64,000 nucleotides of DNA from Stenotrophomonas sp. Iso1 (GTDB taxonomy: Bacteria > Pseudomonadota > Gammaproteobacteria > Xanthomonadales > Xanthomonadaceae), in contig NZ_JAODBT010000001.1 in assembly GCF_027497995.1 (NCBI RefSeq), positions 992,001 to 1,056,000 on the forward strand. The letters are read 5' to 3'. The translations under genes were made by a program, and so were the position numbers. Under the pieces are notes generated by a model that worked only from the letters and a program-made list of their open reading frames with translations, searched no databases and was not told where the DNA came from. Positions 18,082 to 27,836 of the stretch are shown piece by piece (the first letter of the stretch is position 1; each line of letters begins with the position of its first letter).

Positions 18082-18231
18082 GCACGACCACTCGCGAAGG
18101 TCACGTTCATCGTGTGCTTCGCAACCAGCGAAAGGAGGGGCAGGACGCGCCTCGTATTCGCCAGACAAGGACAGGTCGCGTGGGTCACTCCGGTAAGCTG
18201 GGGTGATTTCTGCGCGTTTGAATGTGTCTGG

Positions 18232-18269
18232 GGCGGGCCGGGAAACCGGGCCGCCTTGCTGTTTTGAAG
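18232..18269 (+). promoter_or_regulatory. S10 leader attenuator-like hairpin
   Basis: GGCGGGCCGG (18232-18241) pairs with CCGGGCCGCC (18246-18255) at 9 of 10 positions around a GAAA tetraloop, followed by TTGCTGTTTT. In E. coli the S10 leader carries a terminator hairpin where L4 represses the operon. This has the same position and shape, but L4 dependence is inference. Confidence 0.6.
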
Positions 18270-18375
18270 GGATTCTCGTTGACGGGAGGTGCTCACGCGC
18301 CGACCGTCGTTTTCATGGGGTCTGGCACACACAGGGGCCAGACCTGTCGCTCTTTAGACCTATAGGAACACCGTC

Positions 18376-18687
18376 ATGGCGGACCAAAAGATCCGGATTC
18401 GGTTGAAGGCGTTCGATCATCGATTGATCGACCGTTCGGCCAGCGAGATCGTTGAAACGGCCAAGCGGACCGGCGCGCAAGTGCGTGGCCCGATCCCGCT
18501 GCCAACCAAGATCGAGCGTTACACCATTCTCGTTTCCCCGCACGTCGACAAAGACGCGCGTGACCAGTACGAGACCCGCACGCATAAGCGCGTGCTCGAT
18601 ATCGTCGACCCCAACGACAAGACCGTGGACGCGCTGATGAAGCTCGAACTGGCTGCCGGCGTCGACGTTCAGATCAAGCTGACCTGA
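18376..18687 (+). CDS. rpsJ: 30S ribosomal protein S10 (NusE)
   Basis: First gene of the S10 operon; it is part of the 30S head and also acts with NusB in antitermination and with NusG in transcription-translation coupling. The 103-residue product ([20 protein letters not shown]) is full length with the conserved [15 protein letters not shown] loop. rplC follows after 11 nt. Confidence 0.99.
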   Translation: MADQKIRIRLKAFDHRLIDRSASEIVETAKRTGAQVRGPIPLPTKIERYTILVSPHVDKDARDQYETRTHKRVLDIVDPNDKTVDALMKLELAAGVDVQIKLT

Positions 18688-18698
18688 GGACTACGACC

Positions 18699-19349
18699 AT
18701 GACGAAGAAATATTCGTTGGGCTTCGTGGGCCGCAAGGCTGGCATGAGCCGCGTTTTCACTGAAGATGGCCGTTCCATCCCAGTGACCCTGATTGAAGCA
18801 ACCCCGAACCGCATCGCGCAGATCAAGACCGTTGAAGTTGACGGCTACAGCGCAGTGCAGGTGACCGTCGGCGCTCGTCGCGCTGCACTGGTCAACAAGC
18901 CGGAAGCCGGCCACTTCGCCAAGGCGAAGGTGGAAGCGGGCCGTGGCTTGTGGGAATTCCGCGTTGAAGACGCACAGGTCGGCGATTTCGCCGTCGGTGG
19001 CGAAATCAAGGCAGACATCTTTGAAGTCGGCCAGACGGTAGACGTCCAGGGCGTCACCAAGGGTAAGGGCTTCCAGGGCACCATCAAGCGCTACAACTTC
19101 CGTATGGGCGATGCAACCCACGGTAACTCGCTGTCGCATCGCGCGCCGGGTTCCTTGGGCCAGCGCCAGACCCCGGGTCGCGTTTTCCCGGGCAAGAAGA
19201 TGTCCGGCCACATGGGTGCTGTGCAGCAAAGCACGCAGAACCTGGAAGTGGTCAAAGTCGACGTCGAGCGTGGTCTGATTGCCATCCGCGGCGCCGTGCC
19301 TGGCGCAGCTGGTGGTGACGTGATCGTGCGTCCGGCTAGCAAGGCATAA
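18699..19349 (+). CDS. rplC: 50S ribosomal protein L3
   Basis: A 216-residue early 50S assembly protein whose extension reaches the peptidyl transferase centre. The tip sequence [18 protein letters not shown] carries the glutamine methylated by PrmB in E. coli. It lies 11 nt after rpsJ and 12 nt before rplD. Confidence 0.99.
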   Translation: MTKKYSLGFVGRKAGMSRVFTEDGRSIPVTLIEATPNRIAQIKTVEVDGYSAVQVTVGARRAALVNKPEAGHFAKAKVEAGRGLWEFRVEDAQVGDFAVGGEIKADIFEVGQTVDVQGVTKGKGFQGTIKRYNFRMGDATHGNSLSHRAPGSLGQRQTPGRVFPGKKMSGHMGAVQQSTQNLEVVKVDVERGLIAIRGAVPGAAGGDVIVRPASKA

Positions 19350-19361
19350 GGAGAGATGACG

Positions 19362-19967
19362 ATGGAACTCGTTATCACGGGTAGCAACAACAAGGTCTCG
19401 GTCTCCGAAGCCGTGTTCGGCCGCGATTTCAGCGAAGATCTGGTTCACCAGGTCGTCGTTGCCTATCGCAACGCCGCTCGCGCCGGCACCAAGGCACAGA
19501 AGACACGTTCTGAAGTGGCTGGTACCACCAAGAAGTCGAAGAAGCAGAAGGGTGGTGGCGCTCGTCACGGTGCCCTGACCGCTCCGATCTTCGTCGGCGG
19601 TGGTGTCACCTTCGCGGCCAAGCCGCGTAGCTTCGACCAGAAGGTCAACCGCAAGCAGTATCGCGCCGCCATGTGCGCCATCCTGTCCGAGCTGAACCGT
19701 CAGGGCCGTATCACCATCGTTGAGTCGTTTGATGTCGAAGCGACCAGCACCAAGGCTCTGATCGCCAAGCTGGCTGGCCTGGAAGTGGGCAAGCGCCCGC
19801 TGATCGTCACCGAAGAGGCTTCCGAGCATCTGTACCTGTCGGCCCGCAATCTGCCTTATGTGCAGGTGCGTGACGTGCAGGGCCTGGATCCGGTGTCGCT
19901 GGTCGGTGCCGACACGGTCGTCATCACCGCTGATGCGGTCAAGAAGGTCGAGGAGTGGCTGGCATGA
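19362..19967 (+). CDS. rplD: 50S ribosomal protein L4
   Basis: L4 lines the peptide exit tunnel and, in E. coli, represses the S10 operon at its leader. ATG 19362 was chosen over ATG 19356, because the latter touches the AAGGAGAG ribosome binding site; this gives [10 protein letters not shown] and 201 residues, the E. coli length. The tunnel loop ([20 protein letters not shown]) is intact. It overlaps rplW by ATGA. Confidence 0.98.
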   Translation: MELVITGSNNKVSVSEAVFGRDFSEDLVHQVVVAYRNAARAGTKAQKTRSEVAGTTKKSKKQKGGGARHGALTAPIFVGGGVTFAAKPRSFDQKVNRKQYRAAMCAILSELNRQGRITIVESFDVEATSTKALIAKLAGLEVGKRPLIVTEEASEHLYLSARNLPYVQVRDVQGLDPVSLVGADTVVITADAVKKVEEWLA

Positions 19968-20263
19968 GCAGCAACGAAAAAATCTTCAGCGTGCTGCGCG
20001 CTCCGCGAGTCTCTGAAAAGACCGCGCGCCTGCAGGAAATCTCCAACCAATACGTCTTCGAAGTTTCGAACGAAGCCACCAAAGCCGATGTAAAGGCCGC
20101 GGTTGAGCAGCTGTTCGACGTCAAGGTCGAGTCGGTCAACGTGCTGAACGTCAAGGGCAAGAACAAGTCCTTCCGTAACCGCACCGGCCGTCGCGGCGAT
20201 TGGCGCAAGGCGTATGTGCGTCTCGCCGATGGCCAGTCCATCGATGTAACGGCCAAGGCCTGA
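19964..20263 (+). CDS. rplW: 50S ribosomal protein L23
   Basis: L23 sits at the tunnel exit and is the docking site for SRP and trigger factor. The 99-residue product starts at ATG 19964, overlapping the rplD stop by 4 nt, which implies translational coupling. The loop [21 protein letters not shown] is typical of L23. Confidence 0.98.
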   Translation: MSSNEKIFSVLRAPRVSEKTARLQEISNQYVFEVSNEATKADVKAAVEQLFDVKVESVNVLNVKGKNKSFRNRTGRRGDWRKAYVRLADGQSIDVTAKA

Positions 20264-20273
20264 GGTACATCCC

Positions 20274-21101
20274 ATGCCATTGATGAAATTCAAACCCACT
20301 TCCCCCGGCCGTCGTTCGGCCGTGCGTGTGGTCACCCCCGATCTGCACAAAGGCGCGCCGCACGCAGCGTTGCTGGAGCCGCAGAGCAAGTCCGGTGGTC
20401 GTAACCACCACGGTCGCATTACTACCCGTCACGTGGGTGGTGGTCACAAGCAGCACTATCGCTTGATCGACTTCAAGCGCAACAAGGAAGGTATTCCGGC
20501 GCGCGTGGAACGTATCGAATACGATCCGAACCGCACCGCTCATATCGCCCTGCTGTGCTACGTCGACGGCGAGCGCCGCTACATCATCGCCCCGAAGGGC
20601 CTGAAGGCGGGTGACCAGGTCATCTCCGGTGCTCACGCTCCGATCAAGACCGGCAACACCCTCCCGCTGCGCAACATCCCGGTCGGTACCACCGTCCACG
20701 GGATCGAGCTGAAGCCGGGTAAGGGCGCTCAGATCGCTCGTGCTGCTGGTGCAGCCGTGCAGCTGGTCGCTCGTGAAGGCATCTACGCCACCCTGCGTCT
20801 GCGCTCGGGTGAAATGCGTAAGGTGCCGGTCGAATGCCGCGCCACCATTGGTGAAGTTGGCAACGACGAGCACAACCTTGAGAAGCTCGGCAAGGCCGGT
20901 GCCAAGCGCTGGCGCGGCGTCAAGCCGACCGTCCGCGGTGCGGCAATGAACCCGGTTGACCATCCGCACGGCGGTGGTGAGGCCAAGGCCGGTCAGGGTA
21001 ATCCGCATCCGGTCACCCCGTGGGGTGTTCCGACCAAGGGTTACAAGACGCGCCATAACAAGCGCACTCAGCAATTCATCGTCCGCGATCGTAGGGGCTA
21101 A
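20274..21101 (+). CDS. rplB: 50S ribosomal protein L2
   Basis: A 275-residue protein at the subunit interface, needed for peptidyl transferase activity and subunit joining. It starts [14 protein letters not shown] and has the conserved C-terminal [13 protein letters not shown] segment with the functionally important histidine. Ten nt from rplW, six nt from rpsS. Confidence 0.99.
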   Translation: MPLMKFKPTSPGRRSAVRVVTPDLHKGAPHAALLEPQSKSGGRNHHGRITTRHVGGGHKQHYRLIDFKRNKEGIPARVERIEYDPNRTAHIALLCYVDGERRYIIAPKGLKAGDQVISGAHAPIKTGNTLPLRNIPVGTTVHGIELKPGKGAQIARAAGAAVQLVAREGIYATLRLRSGEMRKVPVECRATIGEVGNDEHNLEKLGKAGAKRWRGVKPTVRGAAMNPVDHPHGGGEAKAGQGNPHPVTPWGVPTKGYKTRHNKRTQQFIVRDRRG

Positions 21102-21107
21102 TCGACC

Positions 21108-21377
21108 ATGGCACGTTCACTCAAGAAGGGCCCGTTCGTCGATCACCACCTCATCAAGAAGGTGGAGGCCGCTGCGGGTAGTAAAAGGCCGGTTAAGACC
21201 TGGTCGCGTCGTTCGATGATCCTGCCTGAAATGGTTGGCATCACCATTGCCGTGCATAACGGTAAGAACCACATCCCGGTTCTCGTCAACGAGAACATGG
21301 TCGGCCACAAGCTCGGCGAATTTGCTGTCACCCGGACCTTCAAGGGTCACGGTGGCGACAAGAAGTCGGGCAAGTAA
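21108..21377 (+). CDS. rpsS: 30S ribosomal protein S19
   Basis: An 89-residue 30S head protein that pairs with S13 near the A site. It starts [15 protein letters not shown], and contains the conserved [16 protein letters not shown] motif. It sits between rplB and rplV as in the standard S10 operon. Confidence 0.99.
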   Translation: MARSLKKGPFVDHHLIKKVEAAAGSKRPVKTWSRRSMILPEMVGITIAVHNGKNHIPVLVNENMVGHKLGEFAVTRTFKGHGGDKKSGK

Positions 21378-21389
21378 GGAGAGATGACA

Positions 21390-21725
21390 ATGGAAGCGAA
21401 AGCAATCCTGCGCTCCGCGCGCATCTCTGCGCAGAAAGCACGCCTGGTCGCTGACCAGGTGCGCGGCCTGCCGGCCGAGCGTGCGGTCAACCTGCTGAAG
21501 TTTTCGGATAAGAAAGCCGCACTCCTGATCAAAAAGGTCGTGGAGTCGGCAATCGCAAATGCCGAAAACAATCAGGGCGCTGACGTCGACGAGCTGAAGG
21601 TCAAGACCATCATGGTAGATGAAGGTCCGACCCTGAAGCGTTTCATGGCGCGGGCGAAAGGCCGCGGTACCCGCATTCTCAAGCGCACCAGCCACATCAC
21701 TGTGGTTGTGGCCGCCGGCAAGTAA
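21390..21725 (+). CDS. rplV: 50S ribosomal protein L22
   Basis: L22 lines the exit tunnel opposite L4, and its beta-hairpin affects macrolide access. ATG 21390 ([20 protein letters not shown], 111 residues) was preferred to ATG 21384, which abuts the AAGGAGAG ribosome binding site. The hairpin ([20 protein letters not shown]) shows no deletion. rpsC follows after 17 nt. Confidence 0.98.
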   Translation: MEAKAILRSARISAQKARLVADQVRGLPAERAVNLLKFSDKKAALLIKKVVESAIANAENNQGADVDELKVKTIMVDEGPTLKRFMARAKGRGTRILKRTSHITVVVAAGK

Positions 21726-21742
21726 GCGGAAAGGAAAAGACC

Positions 21743-22477
21743 ATGGGTCATAAAGTTCATCCGATTGGTATCCGCCTCGGTATTTCCAAGGACTGGAACT
21801 CCAAGTGGTACGCCAACAAGGCCGAGTTTGCTGGTTATCTGGCAGCCGACCTGAAAGTTCGCGAAATGCTGCGCAAGAAGCTTGCACAGGCCGGCATCAG
21901 CAAGATCCTGATCGAGCGTCCGGCTAAGACCGCACGCGTGACGATCCACACCGCCCGTCCGGGCGTGGTGATCGGCAAGCGTGGTGAGGACATCGAGAAG
22001 CTGCGTAAGGAAGTGAGCGAGATGATGGGCGTTCCGGCGCACATCAACGTCACTGAAGTGCGCAAGCCGGAGCTGGACGCACAGCTGGTTGCCGAGTCCA
22101 TCGCGCAGCAGCTGGAGCGTCGCATCATGTTCCGCCGTGCAATGAAGCGCTCGGTCGGCAACGCGATGCGTCTGGGTGCCCTGGGCATCAAGGTCAACGT
22201 GGGTGGCCGCTTGAATGGTGCAGAAATTGCCCGTTCGGAGTGGTACCGCGAAGGCCGTGTGCCGTTGCACACCCTGCGCGCCGACATCGACTACGGTTTC
22301 GCTGAAGCCAGCACCACCTACGGCATCATCGGCATCAAGGTTTGGATCTACAAGGGCGAGATCTTCGATTTCTCCCAGGTTGGCCAGGAAAAGCAGGACG
22401 ACAGCCCGCGCAACGATCGTAACGATCGCGGCGACCGTGGCGACCGTCCGTCGCGTCCGGCTCGTGAAGCGAGGTAA
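21743..22477 (+). CDS. rpsC: 30S ribosomal protein S3
   Basis: A 30S head protein at the mRNA entry site with helicase-like action. The 244-residue product has a KH domain ([13 protein letters not shown]) and the conserved C-terminal domain, then a charged Asp/Arg-rich tail ([15 protein letters not shown]) of variable type. rplP follows after 5 nt. Confidence 0.99.
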   Translation: MGHKVHPIGIRLGISKDWNSKWYANKAEFAGYLAADLKVREMLRKKLAQAGISKILIERPAKTARVTIHTARPGVVIGKRGEDIEKLRKEVSEMMGVPAHINVTEVRKPELDAQLVAESIAQQLERRIMFRRAMKRSVGNAMRLGALGIKVNVGGRLNGAEIARSEWYREGRVPLHTLRADIDYGFAEASTTYGIIGIKVWIYKGEIFDFSQVGQEKQDDSPRNDRNDRGDRGDRPSRPAREAR

Positions 22478-22482
22478 CGGCA

Positions 22483-22896
22483 ATGTTGCAACCCAAGCGA
22501 ACCAAATACCGCAAGATGTTCAAGGGTCGTAACGACGGCCTGAGCTGGAGCGCAAATGCTGTCAGCTTTGGTGAGTACGGCTTGAAGGCAACCGCTCACG
22601 GCCAGCTGACCGCGCGTCAGATCGAAGCGGCTCGCCGCTCGATCAGCCGCTACGTCAAGCGCGGCGGCAAGATGTGGATCCGCGTGTTCCCCGACAAGCC
22701 CATCACCAAGAAGCCCATCGAAGTTCGAATGGGTGCTGGTAAGGGCGGCGTGGAGTACTGGGTCGCCCAGATCCAGCCTGGCCGCATGATTTATGAAGTC
22801 GAGGGCGTTACCGAGGAAGTGGCACGCGAGGCGTTCCGCCTGGCCGCTGCCAAGCTCTCGGTGACCACCACTTTCGTAACCCGGACGGTGCGCTGA
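22483..22896 (+). CDS. rplP: 50S ribosomal protein L16
   Basis: A 137-residue protein near the A-site tRNA elbow. It starts [20 protein letters not shown] and keeps the arginine-rich region around residue 80 that is hydroxylated by YcfD in E. coli. Its TGA overlaps the rpmC start by one base. Confidence 0.99.
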   Translation: MLQPKRTKYRKMFKGRNDGLSWSANAVSFGEYGLKATAHGQLTARQIEAARRSISRYVKRGGKMWIRVFPDKPITKKPIEVRMGAGKGGVEYWVAQIQPGRMIYEVEGVTEEVAREAFRLAAAKLSVTTTFVTRTVR

Positions 22897-23081
22897 TGGA
22901 CATCAAACAACTCCGCGAGAAGTCGGCTGACGATCTCAAGGTCCACTTGACCGACTTGCGTAAGGAGCAGTTCTCGCTCCGTATGCAGCAGGTCACCGGC
23001 CAGCTGCCGAAGACCCACGAAACCCGCCGGGTGCGCCGCGAGATTGCTCGCGTCAAGCACCTGATCGGCAGCACGAAGTAA
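22896..23081 (+). CDS. rpmC: 50S ribosomal protein L29
   Basis: A 61-residue helical protein at the tunnel exit that contacts L23. It starts [15 protein letters not shown] directly at the rplP stop (TGATG) and ends HLIGSTK. The tight overlap implies coupled translation. Confidence 0.98.
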   Translation: MDIKQLREKSADDLKVHLTDLRKEQFSLRMQQVTGQLPKTHETRRVRREIARVKHLIGSTK

Positions 23082-23092
23082 GGATGGCTGCT

Positions 23093-23362
23093 ATGAGCGA
23101 AAATACTGAAGTGAAAGCGCTGCGCACGGTCGAAGGCCGTGTCGTCAGCAACAAGATGGACAAGACGGTCACCGTGTTGGTGGAGCGCCAGGTCAAGCAC
23201 CCGTTGTACGGTAAGTACATCAAGCGCTCGTCCAAGCTCCACGCACACGACGCCGACAACGCCTGTAAAGAAGGTGATGTCGTGCGTGTGACTGAGATTG
23301 CTCCGATGTCCAAGACCAAGAACTGGCGCGTGGTGGAAGTCATCACGCGTGCGGCTGAATAA
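23093..23362 (+). CDS. rpsQ: 30S ribosomal protein S17
   Basis: A primary 16S-binding protein of the 30S body. ATG 23093 ([20 protein letters not shown], 89 residues) was chosen over ATG 23084, because that codon overlaps the AAGGA ribosome binding site (23080-23084). OB-fold motif [20 protein letters not shown] is intact. Last gene of the S10 operon proper. Confidence 0.97.
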   Translation: MSENTEVKALRTVEGRVVSNKMDKTVTVLVERQVKHPLYGKYIKRSSKLHAHDADNACKEGDVVRVTEIAPMSKTKNWRVVEVITRAAE

Positions 23363-23375
23363 GGAGATCTGACTC

Positions 23376-23744
23376 ATGATCCAGATGCAGAGCTACCTCG
23401 ATGCCGCCGACAATTCCGGTGCGAAGGAACTGATGTGCATCAAGGTGCTGGGTGGTTCCAAGCGCCGTTATGCCCACATCGGCGACATCATCAAGGTCAC
23501 CGTCAAGGATGCAATTCCGCGCGGCAAGGTCAAGAAGGGTGAAGTGTATGACGCCGTCGTGGTGCGTACCCGTAAGGGTGTGCGTCGCGCCGATGGCTCG
23601 CTGATCCGTTTCGACGGCAACGCCGCGGTCCTGCTCAACAACAAGCAAGAGCCGATCGGCACCCGCATCTTTGGGCCGGTGACCCGTGAACTTCGTTCTG
23701 AGAAGTTCATGAAGATCGTCTCGCTCGCTCCCGAAGTTCTGTGA
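23376..23744 (+). CDS. rplN: 50S ribosomal protein L14
   Basis: A 122-residue protein at the subunit interface, first gene of the spc set. It starts [20 protein letters not shown] and contains the family motif [13 protein letters not shown]. The 13-nt spacer from rpsQ means S10 and spc genes are transcribed together here. Confidence 0.99.
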   Translation: MIQMQSYLDAADNSGAKELMCIKVLGGSKRRYAHIGDIIKVTVKDAIPRGKVKKGEVYDAVVVRTRKGVRRADGSLIRFDGNAAVLLNNKQEPIGTRIFGPVTRELRSEKFMKIVSLAPEVL

Positions 23745-23760
23745 GCGCCAGGAGATAATC

Positions 23761-24078
23761 ATGGCTAACCGTATCAAGAAGGGCGACCAAGTTGTCGTCA
23801 ACGCCGGCAAGGACAAGGGCAAGCAGGGCGAAATCGTCCGCGTCGACGGCGACCGTGTGGTCGTCGCCAACGTGAACATCGTCAAGCGCCACACCAAGCC
23901 GAACCCGCAGGCAGGTGTTGCCGGCGGCGTGGTCGAGCGCGAAGCTTCGATCCATATCTCCAACGTGGCAGTCCTGAACCCGGCGACGGGCAAGGGTGAG
24001 CGCGTTGGCTTCAAGGTGCTGGAGGATGGACGCAAACTGCGTGTGTTCCGCTCCAGCGGTGAGGCGCTTGACGCCTGA
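23761..24078 (+). CDS. rplX: 50S ribosomal protein L24
   Basis: An assembly initiator of the 50S subunit. The 105-residue product carries a KOW motif ([20 protein letters not shown]) near its start. It sits 16 nt after rplN and 11 nt before rplE. Confidence 0.99.
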   Translation: MANRIKKGDQVVVNAGKDKGKQGEIVRVDGDRVVVANVNIVKRHTKPNPQAGVAGGVVEREASIHISNVAVLNPATGKGERVGFKVLEDGRKLRVFRSSGEALDA

Positions 24079-24089
24079 GGAATGAATTG

Positions 24090-24632
24090 ATGAATTCCCG
24101 TCTCGAAAAGTTCTACAAGGACGAAGTGGTGCCGGCGCTGACCAAGCAGTTCGGCTACACCAATCCGATGCAAGTGCCGCGTCTGGTCAAGGTCACCTTG
24201 AACATGGGCGTCGGTGAAGCTGCGACCAACAAGAAGGTGCTTGAAAACGCCGTCGCCGACATGACCAAGATCACCGGCCAGAAGCCGGTGGTCACCAAGT
24301 CGCGCGTCTCGGTGGCTTCGTTCAAGATCCGTGATGGTTGGCCGATCGGCTGCAAGGTCACGCTGCGTCGTGACAACATGTTTGAGTTCCTGGATCGCCT
24401 GATCAACATCTCGCTGCCGCGCGTGCGTGACTTCCGCGGCGTGTCGGGTCGTTCGTTCGACGGTCGTGGCAACTTCAACATGGGTGTGAAGGAACAGATC
24501 ATCTTCCCGGAAATCGATTTCGACGCCGTCGATGCGATCCGCGGTATGGATATCGCCATCACCACCACCGCCAAGACCGATGCGGAAGCGAAGGCGCTGC
24601 TCGCAGCGTTCAAGTTCCCGTTCCGTAACTGA
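24090..24632 (+). CDS. rplE: 50S ribosomal protein L5
   Basis: L5 binds 5S rRNA and the P-site tRNA loop. ATG 24090 ([17 protein letters not shown], 180 residues) was taken over an in-frame TTG at 24087, using the GAGGAA ribosome binding site. The conserved [16 protein letters not shown] segment is present. rpsN follows after 18 nt. Confidence 0.98.
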   Translation: MNSRLEKFYKDEVVPALTKQFGYTNPMQVPRLVKVTLNMGVGEAATNKKVLENAVADMTKITGQKPVVTKSRVSVASFKIRDGWPIGCKVTLRRDNMFEFLDRLINISLPRVRDFRGVSGRSFDGRGNFNMGVKEQIIFPEIDFDAVDAIRGMDIAITTTAKTDAEAKALLAAFKFPFRN

Positions 24633-24650
24633 TTCGTCGAGGAAACCGAA

Positions 24651-24956
24651 ATGGCAAAGACCTCAATGGTCAACCGCGACATCAAGCGGAAGAAGCTGGC
24701 AGTGAAGTACGCCGATAAGCGTGCGGCTCTGAAGAAGATCGTGTCCTCCGTGGACGCGAGCTATGAAGAGAAGGCTGACGCCGTGATCAAGTTGTCGAAG
24801 CTGCCGCGCGATTCGTCGCCGAGCCGCCATCGCAACCGTTGCGAACTGTCGGGCCGTCCGCGTGGCGTGTACAGCAAGTTCGGCCTCGGCCGTAACAAGC
24901 TGCGCGAAGCCACCATGCGTGGCGACGTTCCGGGCCTGCGCAAGGCCAGCTGGTAA
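24651..24956 (+). CDS. rpsN: 30S ribosomal protein S14 (zinc-free long form)
   Basis: A 101-residue protein of the 30S head. It is the long C-minus form: the CxxC pairs of the zinc type are absent and one cysteine remains ([12 protein letters not shown]). A 216-nt spacer with a strong hairpin follows, which splits the spc genes. Confidence 0.99.
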   Translation: MAKTSMVNRDIKRKKLAVKYADKRAALKKIVSSVDASYEEKADAVIKLSKLPRDSSPSRHRNRCELSGRPRGVYSKFGLGRNKLREATMRGDVPGLRKASW

Positions 24957-25023
24957 TAACCAGCTTCCCGTCGGGTCGAAAGGCCCGGTTGGGACACCTG
25001 AAGGGCGACCTGAAGGTGAATTT

Positions 25024-25053
25024 CAAAGAGTCCGACGCAAGTCGGACTCTTTG
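25024..25053 (+). promoter_or_regulatory. perfect 13-bp hairpin in rpsN-rpsH spacer
   Basis: 25024-25036 pairs exactly with 25041-25053 around a GCAA tetraloop. TATAAT follows at 25057-25062, but I see no matching -35 at 16-18 nt. It could be an attenuator, a processing site or part of a weak promoter region. Confidence 0.65.
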
Positions 25054-25172
25054 TCGTATAATTCCGCTCCTTGCCTGCCCGAAACTGGCCGGTGGAGTAG
25101 GGGGCCTGGCCCATCCCAGGACAACACAAGATTTTCGCGAAAGCGGATATCGGTGCACTCAAAGGTACTTAC

Positions 25173-25571
25173 ATGAGCATGACTGATCCCATCGCCGACC
25201 TGCTGGTACGCATCAAAAATGCGGCCGCGGTTGGCAAGCAGACGGTGAAAGCCCCGTCGTCCAAGATCAAGGTGGCAATCGCCGAGGTTTTGAAGGCAGA
25301 GGGCTACATTGCTGATCTGCGCGTCACCAACATCGAAAACAACAAGGCCGAACTTGAAATCGTCCTGAAGTATTTCGAAGGCAAGCCGGTCATCGCGACC
25401 CTGAAGCGCTTCTCGCGTTCGGGTCTGCGCCAGTACCGTGGCAAGTCTGAACTGCCGAAGGTCCTCAACGGCCTGGGTATCGCCATCATTTCCACCTCCA
25501 AAGGCATCATGACTGATGCGCAGGCGCGCCAGTTGGGCGTCGGCGGCGAAGTCCTGTGCTTCGTGGCCTAA
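25173..25571 (+). CDS. rpsH: 30S ribosomal protein S8
   Basis: A primary 16S-binding protein; in E. coli it also represses the spc operon. The 132-residue product starts [17 protein letters not shown] and ends with the [20 protein letters not shown] motif of the family. It is preceded by an unusually long spacer. Confidence 0.99.
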   Translation: MSMTDPIADLLVRIKNAAAVGKQTVKAPSSKIKVAIAEVLKAEGYIADLRVTNIENNKAELEIVLKYFEGKPVIATLKRFSRSGLRQYRGKSELPKVLNGLGIAIISTSKGIMTDAQARQLGVGGEVLCFVA

Positions 25572-25586
25572 GGGAAGGAGTCCACT

Positions 25587-26114
25587 ATGTCCCGTGTAGC
25601 CAAGAAGCCAGTCAACCTGCCCAAGGGCGTTGAACTGAACATCCAGCCGGAATCCGTGAGCGTCAAGGGCCCGAAGGGCTCGCTGTCGCTGAAGAAGGCC
25701 GCTGGCGTTGAAATCACTGTCGACAACGGCGTCGTCTCGCTGAATCCGAAGGATATTTCCTTCGACGCGCTGACCGGTACCGTCCGTTCGATCCTGGCCA
25801 ACATGGTGCAGGGCGTGTCCGAAGGCTTCGAAAAGAAGCTGGAGCTGGTGGGCGTGGGTTACCGCGCTGCCATGCAGGGCAAGGACCTGAACCTGTCGCT
25901 GGGCTTCTCGCACCCTGTCGTGTTCGTGGCGCCGGAAGGCATCACGCTGTCGACCCCGACGCAGACGGAAATCGTCGTGCAGGGTTCGGACAAGCAGGTC
26001 GTGGGCGAAGTTGCCGCCAAAATCCGCGGTTTCCGTCCGCCGGAGCCCTATAAGGGCAAGGGTGTGAAGTACGCCGGTGAAGTCATCATTCGCAAGGAAG
26101 CCAAGAAGGCCTAA
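25587..26114 (+). CDS. rplF: 50S ribosomal protein L6
   Basis: A 175-residue two-domain protein near the GTPase-associated centre. It starts [17 protein letters not shown] and has the conserved C-terminal [16 protein letters not shown] segment. It lies 15 nt after rpsH. Confidence 0.99.
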   Translation: MSRVAKKPVNLPKGVELNIQPESVSVKGPKGSLSLKKAAGVEITVDNGVVSLNPKDISFDALTGTVRSILANMVQGVSEGFEKKLELVGVGYRAAMQGKDLNLSLGFSHPVVFVAPEGITLSTPTQTEIVVQGSDKQVVGEVAAKIRGFRPPEPYKGKGVKYAGEVIIRKEAKKA

Positions 26115-26147
26115 TTCTTAGGTTTTCAGCTTTCGAGGATAAAGAAC

Positions 26148-26501
26148 ATGAACAAGAACATTGCACGTCTGCGTCGCGCCAAGTCGACCCGTTCGCACAT
26201 CCGCACCCTGGGTGTTGCGCGTCTGTCGGTCCTGCGTACCGGGCAGCACCTGTATGCACAGGTCTTCACCGCCGATGGTTCCCAGGTGCTGGCTGCTGCC
26301 AACACCGGGCAGGCTGAAGTCAAGGAAGGCCTGAAGAGCGGTAAGAACTGCGAAGCCGCCGTCAAGGTTGGCAAGCTGATCGCTGAGCGCGCCAAGGCTG
26401 CGGGTATCGAGAAGGTCGCTTTTGACCGCTCGGGCTACCGCTACCACGGTCGCATCAAGGCGCTGGCTGATGCCGCCCGTGAGGGTGGTCTGCAGTTCTA
26501 A
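26148..26501 (+). CDS. rplR: 50S ribosomal protein L18
   Basis: A 5S rRNA-binding protein of the central protuberance. The 117-residue product starts [19 protein letters not shown] and ends [14 protein letters not shown] 157-nt structured spacer follows before rpsE, where most species have only a few bases. Confidence 0.99.
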   Translation: MNKNIARLRRAKSTRSHIRTLGVARLSVLRTGQHLYAQVFTADGSQVLAAANTGQAEVKEGLKSGKNCEAAVKVGKLIAERAKAAGIEKVAFDRSGYRYHGRIKALADAAREGGLQF

Positions 26502-26510
26502 GTCAATAAA

Positions 26511-26586
26511 GGGCAGGGGCCTTGCGCCCCTGTCCGTCTGCCGGCACGGATGTGCCGGGCGGCCACGGTTCTTATGCAGCCGTGGC
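26511..26586 (+). promoter_or_regulatory. three tandem stem-loops in rplR-rpsE spacer
   Basis: Stem 1 pairs 26511-26520 with 26526-26535 (10 bp, one G-T). Stem 2 pairs 26541-26547 with 26552-26558 (GGAT loop). Stem 3 pairs 26562-26568 with 26580-26586. None has a T-run. The function is unknown. Confidence 0.65.
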
Positions 26587-26658
26587 TGATTCAACGCTTC
26601 ACTTCACAACCATAAGCGGCCCCGAGCCGTACATAACTCAATCAATCAAGGAATCAAC

Positions 26659-27201
26659 ATGGCAGAAGAACGTCAGTCGCGGGGTCGCGATCGCGACCGC
26701 AACCGCGAAGAGAAAGTCGACGACGGCATGATCGAGAAGCTGGTCGCGGTCAACCGCGTCAGCAAGACCGTCAAGGGCGGTCGCCAGTTCACCTTCACCG
26801 CTCTGACCGTGGTCGGCGATGGCGAAGGCAAGGTCGGTTTTGGTTACGGCAAGGCGCGTGAAGTGCCGGTCGCCATCCAGAAGTCGATGGAGCAGGCTCG
26901 CAAGAACCAGATCAGCGTTGACCTGAACAACGGCACCCTGTGGCACACCGTCAAGGATGGTCACGGCGCAGCTCGCGTGTTCATGCAGCCGGCTTCGGAA
27001 GGTACTGGCGTCATTGCCGGTGGTGCCATGCGCGCCGTCCTGGAAGCGGTTGGCGTGAAGAACGTGCTGGCCAAGGCAGTGGGTTCGCGTAACCCGATCA
27101 ACCTGGTTCGCGCAACGCTGAAGGGTCTGGCTGGCGTGCAGTCGCCAGCTCGCATCGCTGCCAAGCGCGGCAAGAAGGTGGAGGATCTCAACCATGGCTG
27201 A
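26659..27201 (+). CDS. rpsE: 30S ribosomal protein S5
   Basis: A fidelity protein of the 30S body near the mRNA channel. The 180-residue product has an unusually charged N-terminus ([18 protein letters not shown]), then the double-stranded-RNA-binding fold ([20 protein letters not shown]) and the ribosomal C-terminal domain. It overlaps rpmD by 8 nt. Confidence 0.99.
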   Translation: MAEERQSRGRDRDRNREEKVDDGMIEKLVAVNRVSKTVKGGRQFTFTALTVVGDGEGKVGFGYGKAREVPVAIQKSMEQARKNQISVDLNNGTLWHTVKDGHGAARVFMQPASEGTGVIAGGAMRAVLEAVGVKNVLAKAVGSRNPINLVRATLKGLAGVQSPARIAAKRGKKVEDLNHG

Positions 27202-27379
27202 GTCCAAGACCGTCAAGGTGCGCCTGGTGCGCGGCCTGCGTGGTACCCAGTCGCGTCACCGCCTGTCGGTGCGTGCCCTGGGCCTGAGCAAGATTAACGA
27301 TGTGCGTGAACTGAAGGACAGCCCGCAGGTTCGCGGTCTGATCAATAAGGTTCACTACCTCGTCAAGGTTGAGGAGTAA
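27194..27379 (+). CDS. rpmD: 50S ribosomal protein L30
   Basis: A 61-residue 50S protein. It starts [17 protein letters not shown] inside the end of rpsE and contains the [17 protein letters not shown] motif. The overlap implies coupled translation; rplO follows after 6 nt. Confidence 0.98.
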   Translation: MAESKTVKVRLVRGLRGTQSRHRLSVRALGLSKINDVRELKDSPQVRGLINKVHYLVKVEE

Positions 27380-27385
27380 TCGATC

Positions 27386-27829
27386 ATGACTTTGCGTCTC
27401 AATGAACTGAGCCCGGCACCGGGCGCCCGCACCGAGCGCACCCGCGTCGGTCGCGGTATCGGCTCCGGCCTGGGCAAGACCTGCGGCCGCGGCCACAAGG
27501 GTTCGTTCGCTCGTAAGGGCGGCGGCAAGATCAAGGCTGGCTTCGAAGGCGGCCAGACCCCGATGCAGCGTCGTCTGCCGAAGATCGGCTTCTTCTCGCA
27601 CAAGGCCAAGGACACTGCAGAAGTGCTGTCCTACCACCTTGATCGTCTGGAAGCTGGTGAGATCGACGTGGCCGCACTGCGTGCTGCCAAGCTGATCCCG
27701 TCGACTGCCAAGAAGGCCAAGGTCGTCTTGAAGGGCGAGCTGAGCAAGGCGTTCACCCTGAAGGGTGTTACGGCAACCGCCGGCGCCAAGGCTGCGATCG
27801 AAGCTGCCGGCGGCAGCGTACAGGAGTAA
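27386..27829 (+). CDS. rplO: 50S ribosomal protein L15
   Basis: A late 50S assembly protein. The 147-residue product has the long basic Gly/Arg-rich N-terminal extension ([18 protein letters not shown]) and the [14 protein letters not shown] motif. secY starts 7 nt later. Confidence 0.99.
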   Translation: MTLRLNELSPAPGARTERTRVGRGIGSGLGKTCGRGHKGSFARKGGGKIKAGFEGGQTPMQRRLPKIGFFSHKAKDTAEVLSYHLDRLEAGEIDVAALRAAKLIPSTAKKAKVVLKGELSKAFTLKGVTATAGAKAAIEAAGGSVQE

Positions 27830-27836
27830 CTGGAAC

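Noticed and set aside
18130..18180. AAAGGAGG in the S10 leader as a ribosome binding site for a leader peptide
   Set aside because: No ATG, GTG or TTG start at a suitable distance and no good short frame.
25034..25062. Full sigma-70 promoter before rpsH
   Set aside because: TATAAT is perfect, but no acceptable -35 lies 16-18 nt upstream and no extended -10 is present.
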